Below, piece by piece: positions 56,757 through 64,000 of a stretch of 64,000 nucleotides of DNA. Each line of letters starts with the position of its first letter. Position 1 is the stretch's first letter. The translations under genes were made by a program, and so were the position numbers. The stretch comes from Cryptomeria japonica (taxonomy: Eukaryota > Streptophyta > Pinopsida > Cupressales > Cupressaceae), in assembly GCF_030272615.1 (NCBI RefSeq), contig NC_081413.1, forward strand, positions 718,409,867 through 718,473,866, in the 5' to 3' direction. The notes under the pieces were generated by a model. It saw only the letters and a program-made list of their open reading frames with translations, was not told where the DNA came from and did no database searches.

Positions 56757-57878
56757 ATGGATATCGGCTTGGAAAAACAACTTGAGATGGCAGGTGAAGA
56801 TTATGATTCTAAAAGGTTGAAGAACTTAAAGCTACAAGATGAATTGAATTCTGCTAAGGAATTGATTCTTGTCCTACAAGAGAGGTTGTCATTTGTTCAA
56901 GCTAGAAGGAAGGAACTTTTGCAAAATTGGGATGATGAAGAGAAAGATGCACTTAAGGAATAATGTCATAAATTGAGTCAGGAGAACATGGTTATGAGAA
57001 ATGAAATGCAGGTTATAACTACAAGAATTTCTAAAGAGATTGAAGACCAAAAGAAAAAGGAAGAAAATCTTGTTGTATGCCTGGAGAATAAATTTGAAGA
57101 ATGTGGTAGGTTGGTTCATGAGAATGATATGTTGAGAACTGATTTAGTACAATCCCAGAGTAATAAACAAGAGCTTCAGAGACAAATGACAATTCTGAGA
57201 GATGATCTAACTACTGCAAGTGAGTATAAAGAAAAATTCAAGATTAGTTCAGCACAACTAGATGAGTTATTAAAGAGACAAAGGCAGATTGGAGATTCCA
57301 GTGGACTTGGATTTGAGCAAGGACAGAGTTCTGGTACTACTAATGAAGATCAAAACCATAAGGCACTGATAACACAATTTAATGCTTATAAATTTAATGG
57401 TAGATGTTTTGTTTGTAATAAATATGGTCACATGGCTAGGTAATGTAGAAATAGAGAAAATCATAACCCTGATTCTACTCCCAGTAAATATTCTAAATGC
57501 AATAAGTATGGTCATAAGATAGAAGATTGCAGAATGAATGTTAAATGCTATGCATGTGGAAAATTTGGACATATGGCTAATCAGTGCAGGTCAAGCAATT
57601 TCACCAGTTTTAGCAAAGCAATTCAAAGGAACAATGTTACATGTTATTCATGTAATGAGGTTGGACATATTACTAAATTTTGTAGAAGCAGAAATCCATC
57701 GGTTGGAAATGAAGGATTAAAAGTGAAAGGGAAAGAGAAGGTTAATGAAATCTGGCAAGATCACACCTAGAGATGGGTCAGGAAGACTAAAGAACAATCA
57801 ACAGATGAGAAAGCGTCGATTAATTATCTGGCAAAGGAGGTTGCTCCTGCACTGACAGAAAGCACATCTAGCAACTAA
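56757..57878 (+). pseudogene. Element A: coiled-coil protein with four zinc knuckles
   Basis: The ATG at 56757 opens MDIGLEKQLEMAGEDYDSKR. One frame runs to a TAA at 57876 with in-frame stops at 56961, 57441 and 57768. The first 200 residues are helical and charged (LQDELNSAKELILVLQERL, ELQRQMTILRDDL). Then come CFVCNKYGHMAR plus a stop and Cys, CNKYGHKIEDC (first Cys missing), CYACGKFGHMANQC and CYSCNEVGHITKFC. This looks like a nucleic-acid-binding gag without the usual UBN2-type capsid. No protease or pol is visible before E begins. Confidence 0.7.
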
Positions 57879-58100
57879 GGCAGATGCCTTAGGGGTAGGA
57901 AAAATTCATGATGATGTTGCATATGCCCCGAGAAGAGGTTCTGGAAGATGTTCCAGACATTGGAGATGCTTATCCGACATGGAGATTTTCTATTTGAGAT
58001 CCGATATCTTTCACCGGCAGTCATTGATGTCAATGAAAGATTGCGGTTTTTCTTGAAGGATAAAAGGTCGAACTCACTTCATTCTTGATCACCGTCTAAA
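57879..58100 (+). other. Unresolved boundary between A and E
   Basis: No clear ORF. 'ccggcagtcattgatgtcaatgaaag' (about 58013-58038) has the flavour of a copia 3' end, while sequence after about 58100 is of E's LTR type. I could not place the junction or a TSD. Confidence 0.35.
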
Positions 58101-59554
58101 AATGGTCAACGCTTGTGGAATCATACTTTAACATTTGTGCATTGCCTTATTTTAGGGTTTTTGAGTCGCATTAACATTTCTCCTATGTCACGCACTTGGT
58201 CTTTATCATTTGCGAGCATTGAGTCCTTCTTTTGCATTCTTCAGTTGTCTCGCTTTCGAATTTGGTCTTGTTGATAACAATCTTCAGTCATGATTTTGGT
58301 CAATCTTATCCTGTCGCATCAATGTGCGTACTCATTTGTCATCATTTTGGACATCATCAATCCTAATTAGGGTTTTGTCCTCTTATCAATCTTGTTGTTT
58401 TGTGATCAATTTGTCATCGATCATTGTCCTCTTTTCAATCTTGTTGACTTGCGATCGATTTGTCATCAATTGTTGTCATTTTCAATCTTATCATTTTGCG
58501 ATCGATTTGTCATTGATCGTTGTCATTTTCAATCTTGTCATTTTGCGATTGATTTGTTATCAATCGTTGTCATTTTCAATCTTGTCATTTTGCAATCAAT
58601 TTGTCATCAATCGTTGTCCTTCTCAATCGTGTCAATTTGGATCAATTTGTCATTGTTCCTCGTCAATTGGTGCATTTGTCAATCAAATCACTTATCAGCA
58701 TTGGTCTTTTATCAATTCAAAATAATGATCGAATCGACATCAAATCAATCTTACATCAAGACCTAATTGTCATCCTTGCATTTCTAATTTATCTTCTAGG
58801 GTTTCATGATTTATTCATTTAACCTTGTTTGTTATTTTCTCTCCATTTTCTCTTTAGGATAAATAATTATTTATTTATCCTAAGTCTTCTTGTCACAATT
58901 AAATGTTTATTTAATTGGCTAATTAATTCCTCCTATTTTTGTAAATTAATTAATGAATGAGAAATTATTAATTAATTTACCTAATTTTCATCAATTTCCT
59001 AATTTCCAAGTCATTATTTCTAGCCTAATTTTCTAATTTCTCCTAACTATTTCTATTTCAAATTCTTGTCATAAATCCTTGCATTGCAATTTGTCATAAA
59101 TTGTCATAAATCCTTGCATAGCAATTTGTCATACACATGTCATAATTTTGCTATTCTTGATTTGAATTTCCATTCGAATCAATTTCATGCTAATCTGATC
59201 TTTTCTCCAATTTGTCTATAAATTGGATGAATTTCTTCAATCAAGGTCCCTGATCCCTAATCGAATCAATCACGCTTCTAGTATTCTTGCGCTACTTGTC
59301 AATCTTGCTTTCACATTAGGTTTACGCACTTGAAGGTGAGATCCACAAACAAAATCTATTTGAAGGAGAAAGAAGGACAATGGAGCCACATGAAGGAGAC
59401 ATTCAAGTTTGCAATGGTTTGCATTTGAATTGATGTCTTGATTTCATGTCTTTATTGAGTGTTTTTAGGATTGTTATCATTGCATTTGAGTTTTCATGAT
59501 TGAGCTAGACCAATTTTCTATTTGCTTTGATGATTTCCACATTTCCTATCTACA
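58101..59554 (+). repeat. E 5' LTR (left edge uncertain)
   Basis: The right edge CTACA at 59554 is placed by the primer-site match that follows. The left edge lies somewhere in 57900-58320. It contains 47-bp tandem repeats and AT-rich sequence near 58850-59000. No LTR mate is in the window. Confidence 0.5.
58379..58665 (+). repeat. Tandem repeat, about six units of 47 bp
   Basis: Unit core: 'ttttcaatcttgtcatttt', then 'gcgatcgatttgtcatcaat', then 'cgttgtca'. Units differ at a few positions. Open frames through it arise only from the repeat. Confidence 0.85.
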
Positions 59555-61670
59555 TAAATTGGTGAACTCGACATGAACTAACCCCCTAACCATTCTTTTG
59601 AGTGCTTTTGAGATGATTTGCAGGTGAAAAACCCAAGAAATAGAGTAATGCAGGCCTTTCTGGGCACTTCTGTGCCTGTGTAGGAGCAATCTGCGCTTGT
59701 GTCAAGCATTCTGTGCCTATGTCAAAGACTTCTGTGCTAGTGTCAAAGGGATCTGTGCCTATGTTGCATCATTCTGCACCTGTGTTACTGCATTCTGCAC
59801 CTGTGTCAAGAATTCTGCACCTGTGTAAGGCCAAAAATAGAGGTAAAAAAATAGTGTTTTTACTTGCAAATTGATTTGTTTTGCATTCTGTTTCTGCTTT
59901 TTGGTTTTATGGTACTGATTCTTTGTGCAACACCTTGGCATTATGCATGGCAAAGACAAAGATGAAACTAGTAATGAATTTTATGCAGATTCGATAGTCA
60001 TAGATCACACATATCAAACTTCTAACTTGGTGGTTTTGCAGGTTGCCTTGGATTACAACTAAACTTTGTGCTTGTAATTCATATTTAGGCACCTAGTATG
60101 ATTTCTAAATAGGATGGAATGAACATATGTTTGCTTTGATTGTTGAGTTTGACATTGGAGTAGGAGAGTATGCTCTCATCCTTCTTAGGGTGATCAGAAA
60201 TCTAGATCTTCGATATCATTCTCATGTTTTGATTGTGTGTTACCTTTAGAGGGCCTGCCTTCCTGACCATTTGCTTTTGCAAGCAAGTGACAATCGTGAG
60301 AAGGGAATGACCCAAAGTGAGTACAGCTAGAATACCTTGGCATTCTAACTCACTATAAATAAATACCTGATGAGTGAAAGCTTTGAAGGAAGGGTTACGT
60401 GGGAATTGTAGTTACTTGGGAAGTGATGACCCTTGAACTCTTTCTCATATCAACATCTAAGTAGGGCCTCATGGTCTAAATCGTGCTTGTGCAACTACAT
60501 TTGTTTGGTATCTTGGTGGGCTTAATGTCTCAATCATGCTTGCGTGACACCAAGGAGTAATGCTTAATAGAAATCCTTACTAAACACCTTGTATTTAGAG
60601 GCCAAAAATCCTTCTTGTTGCTTGACAAGGACAAGTTCGGATACTTGGAAGAGATACTAAGTTCGCCATAGGGAGATTTCCATGGGGACTGATGCTTGGC
60701 TGCCCTGAGAAGTGAGTGTCGTGGAGGGGAGCCCGTGGGGTCAAGCATCTATGTATTCTCCTTCATAACGAGTCTACCTCTCAAGTACCTACTGTCCTTG
60801 CCTACCATAAGAAATGTGTGAATGAGCATGATTGTCTTGAGTCTAAGTTGAAATATCTTGTCTTCTTTGCTTGTCAAAAGTTGAATTGTGTCTCATTTCA
60901 AAAACAAGATAAATTGATTCAAAACAAGGTTAAACACAAGAGTATTTCATCCAACAAAGTTCAAAGCACCTTCAAACATGGTTGTCAAACATTGTTCAAA
61001 ATCTTGTCTCAACATTCATGTCACTTAGATTTAAGTTCATCCTAGGTTTGCATTTGGCAAAGTTATTGTCAATTACCAAGATTAGGTTTCACCTAGGTCA
61101 TACTCCTTTGCATATCAATAAGGGTCATCCATTTTGCATGTGTCCTCTTGCATTAGAGTAATACCATTGTCATACATTTGCATTTGCATACCCTAGGTCT
61201 CTTCATCAAGTTTAGGTCATTATCATATCATATTAGGGTCATTTGCATAGTAATTGTCCCTTTGCATATAGTGTCAAAACTAGGTTTTGTTATACTTGAG
61301 TAATCCAAATCTTTGATAAACCCTAAGTCATTGTTAGGAAGTCTAGACCTTATCAAACCTTTTCTCTTTATGTCATTATTGTCATTTGGTCAAACCTAGC
61401 TTAGTATCCAAGCATATAGGGGAGACATTGTCATTTTGTCATTTTTTCACTTGGTCCTTTTGTCCTTTGAGGTCTAGACATCATTTCAATTTCCTAAGGG
61501 TCTCTTTTTAGATTTGCATTTCAAAAGTTTGTCAAAATCTTGAAAAACAACCAAAAACATAGATTGCATTCTTGCCATAGATTGCATTTTCATCTATTTA
61601 GTTTGCATTTAGTTGCATATCATACATTATCCTTGAAAAATTCCAAAAATATTGCATTTGCATAAGTGAC
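59555..61670 (+). other. E leader with primer site and short tandem repeat
   Basis: The primer site TGGTGAACTCGACATGAA at 59560-59577 is close to D's. At 59667-59829 a unit of about 22 bp ('ttctgtgcctgtgtcaa') is repeated about seven times. The remaining 1.8 kb shows no supported gene. Near 60900-61640 it is rich in TTTGCAT and GTCAT. Confidence 0.6.
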
Positions 61671-64000
61671 ATGCCTGTTGAAACAAGGTCAAAATCTAAA
61701 AAGATGGGCGAACCAAAGTATCAACCCATTGACAACATATGAAATTCACAGTTTCAAACTAGTCAAACAGTACAAATTGAAAGTTCATCAAACACATCAT
61801 TACCACCATATGGAATGGTTCAACTTGGACCACCTCCATTATATGAACCAGTATTTGTACCCATGAAACTAGGACATGGGAGTGTTCCACCAACACCAAG
61901 AGGAAATGCACCTTTCAATTGGAATCAACCAAACCTGCAACATGAAATTCAAACATTACATGAGGAACAAACTCTTTCAAAAGGATTTGGTTCAGATCAA
62001 GGCATTCAATAAGAAACAAATCCAAATATTTTACCAGATTCTTCATCAGATTCCAATGCCTCTGATGATGTTGATATGTTCCTTCAAGATCCAAAGTTGA
62101 CAAAAAAGATGGATAAATTCTTGAACAAGGTCTTTAAGATGTTCCCCCAGAAATACCTTAACATGATGAGTAATGTGACCTCCTCAAGTGAGCAAATCAA
62201 TGTGCAAAAACAACAAGGCGGTGAGCTGTTAAGTTTCTCTCCACATCCAAATGAAGAACATGTGCAACAAGAAACTCAACCTACCTTGATGAGTAAACGT
62301 GCTTCAAAGGCATTGACAGCGACTATTCCTCAAAAGTCACCATTTGAGACAATAAATAATCCATTATTTAACACAACACCTGTAACACAAGATCAAACAA
62401 GGACCACACAAATATTGATAGCTGTCCCTCAACAAGAAGTGGTTCCTCACATGCATAAAATTGGATCAAAATATAAGATGCAAGAAAGCTTCACGACTAG
62501 AATGCCTGATCTCACCAATGTCCAAAACAATTCCACAATGCAACAAAGTTCCTATGTCCCACTAAGTTCAATATATTTGCCAAACACTCACGTACCTGTT
62601 ATGCAGACTATTGTGACAGATCCTTCGATAATGGCAACACAAAGAGCTACAGATAGTGGTTTGCACCAACAACAAATATTGCAACAATTGAGTAATACAC
62701 AAAGGGTACAATCGAATGTGCAAACAAACAATGTACAACAACAACAATATCGCATTCGACAACAAATTGCAGTGCCTTCTGCCTCATTACAAGTTAATGC
62801 AAACTTGTAACCACCACAATGGATTGGACAAACAACACAGCAAATTAATGCAAGTGTCATTCCCCATCTTAAGGAGAAACAACAAAAACCATCCAAACAA
62901 AGGTTTTTGCAAATGATGGGATTCACACCGCGACAACAATTGGCACAAAGTCAGCAAATTCTGATTCGTCAGCATCAACAACAACATGTGCCCCAATATG
63001 TGCCAAGACAAACAAGCTATCATACTTCACAACCACAATTGACATCTGTGTAATATCAACAACACCCTCAATTGCAATATCAACCTAGGCTACAAATGAT
63101 GATTCAACCACAAGAAGCACAGCAACAAGGTCAATATCAAGGCATGGCACAACCACAACAACAAGAGGTCTACCAAGAACATTATATGCCGGAGACACCA
63201 AAGATGGCAATTTCAGAGCATCAACAACTGATCGGAAACACAATGTATCGACAAAGAATAACCACCAGGATTAATGATGGACCTCCAAAATCTGACACAA
63301 TTGCGCAACAACTTGAGAAGTTACAACGACAAGTTGACGCATTAGAAACCAAAGGAACAAAGAAGTTGTACACAGATCAAGATTTATGTCCTAATCCATT
63401 TGATAAGAGTTTATATATGCCTCCCTTCCATAAGCATTTTGAGGACCCTAATTTTGAGAAATATAAAGGGAATGGCAATCCAAAAGACCAAATTCGAGCA
63501 TTTTTCGCAGCGTGTACTGAAGTGAGTTATGAGGAAACATATTTAATGCGCTTATTTGCACGAAGTCTCACGAGACAAGCCATGGATTGGTATTCGCATC
63601 TGCCAGGAAACATAAAGACTTGGTCAGAACTGGCTCAAAAGTTTATATCTCACTTTGCATTCAACATCGACAGTGATGTGACTATGTCAGATTTATGCAA
63701 CACTAAGCAAAAGCAAGGTGAACCATTAGTGACTTTCTTTCAACGATGGCAAAGCTTGTATAGTTGTTCTTCCCTAGATATACTTGAAGAACAACAAGTG
63801 AACTTGTTTATCCAAAATTTGGTCCCAGAAATGATGTATGAACTCAAATTGAAAAGTCCCAGTACTATTGAGAAACTCATTAAGAAAGGGATGAACATTG
63901 AAACTGCACTTGTAGCTAAAGGAATCATTAAGCTCAACAAAGACAGTGACAACACAAACAATTTCAGGGACCGAAATAGATTTTGGTACAAAACAAGAAT
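61671..64000 (+). pseudogene. E gag (gypsy type), continuing past the window
   Basis: The ATG at 61671 (MPVETRSKSKKMGEPKYQP) opens one frame that stays continuous to the right edge, apart from TGA at 61740 and TAA at 62010, 62808 and 63051. The N-terminal half is very rich in Gln, Thr and Pro. The Retrotrans_gag domain starts near 63360: LCPNPFDKSLYMPPFHKHF, RAFFAACTEVSYEETYLM, LTRQAMDWYSHLPGNIKTW, LFIQNLVPEMMYELKLKSP. All four stops can be explained by C-to-T changes (CGA to TGA, CAA to TAA). Pol would lie outside the window. Confidence 0.85.

Noticed and set aside
58379-58665. CRISPR-like regular repeats
   Set aside because: Units are directly adjacent without unique spacers, in a plant retroelement LTR; this is a simple tandem array.
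58324-58822. Cys/Ser/Phe-rich plus-strand frames
   Set aside because: They exist because the 47-bp repeat has few stops; they encode only that repeat.

Overview
The window reads as intergenic DNA from a very repeat-rich land plant. The evidence is a stack of Ty1/copia elements with initiator-Met tRNA primer sites, Ty3/gypsy-type gag genes, and an L1-type LINE whose ORF1 has a DUF4283-like domain and whose ORF2 ends in RNase H. A gymnosperm-scale genome is my guess from nesting density and the absence of genes; the sequence does not prove it. I found no host gene, tRNA, rRNA or CRISPR array.

Layout. Nearly everything is one nested pile that can be unfolded from LTR ends and 5-bp target-site duplications (TSDs). 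A copia-like element A starts at 2852; its 5' LTR is split at 3616/56514. The split is filled by element B (3617-56508, TSD tggtg), an LTR element with about 3.4-kb LTRs and a gag-only interior (30496-33177). B's left LTR contains copia element C1 (4250-10924, minus) and an 8-kb LINE L (about 13593-30397, minus). L is split by LTR element C2 (17528-26320, plus). C2 is split by a truncated copia element C3-1 (18915-22867), whose LTR holds a solo LTR of the C1 family (19150-20193). B's right LTR contains a pol-less gypsy-like element D (34391-42221, minus) and a full-length but dead copia element C3-2 (42645-54741, plus). The 3' LTR of C3-2 holds a 4.45-kb solo LTR S (49451-53896), related to B's LTR. 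Outside the pile are a truncated copia fragment C0 (about 1205-2827), an unknown coding remnant (2-292), and the LTR, leader and gag of a gypsy element E (about 58.1 kb to the right edge).

Function. Every recognisable coding region is broken by stops, frameshifts or deletions. The autonomous-type elements (C0, C1, C3, L) once encoded gag, protease, integrase, reverse transcriptase and RNase H, or endonuclease and reverse transcriptase. A, B, C2 and D show gag-like, coiled-coil or protease-remnant proteins without pol, so they look like non-autonomous passengers.

Most unusual items: a third ORF of about 630 codons after RNase H in the LINE; C2's Lys/Glu-rich coiled-coil protein in place of gag-pol; the giant LTRs of B and S; and a family of imperfect hairpins inside B's LTRs, two of which were hit by copia insertions.
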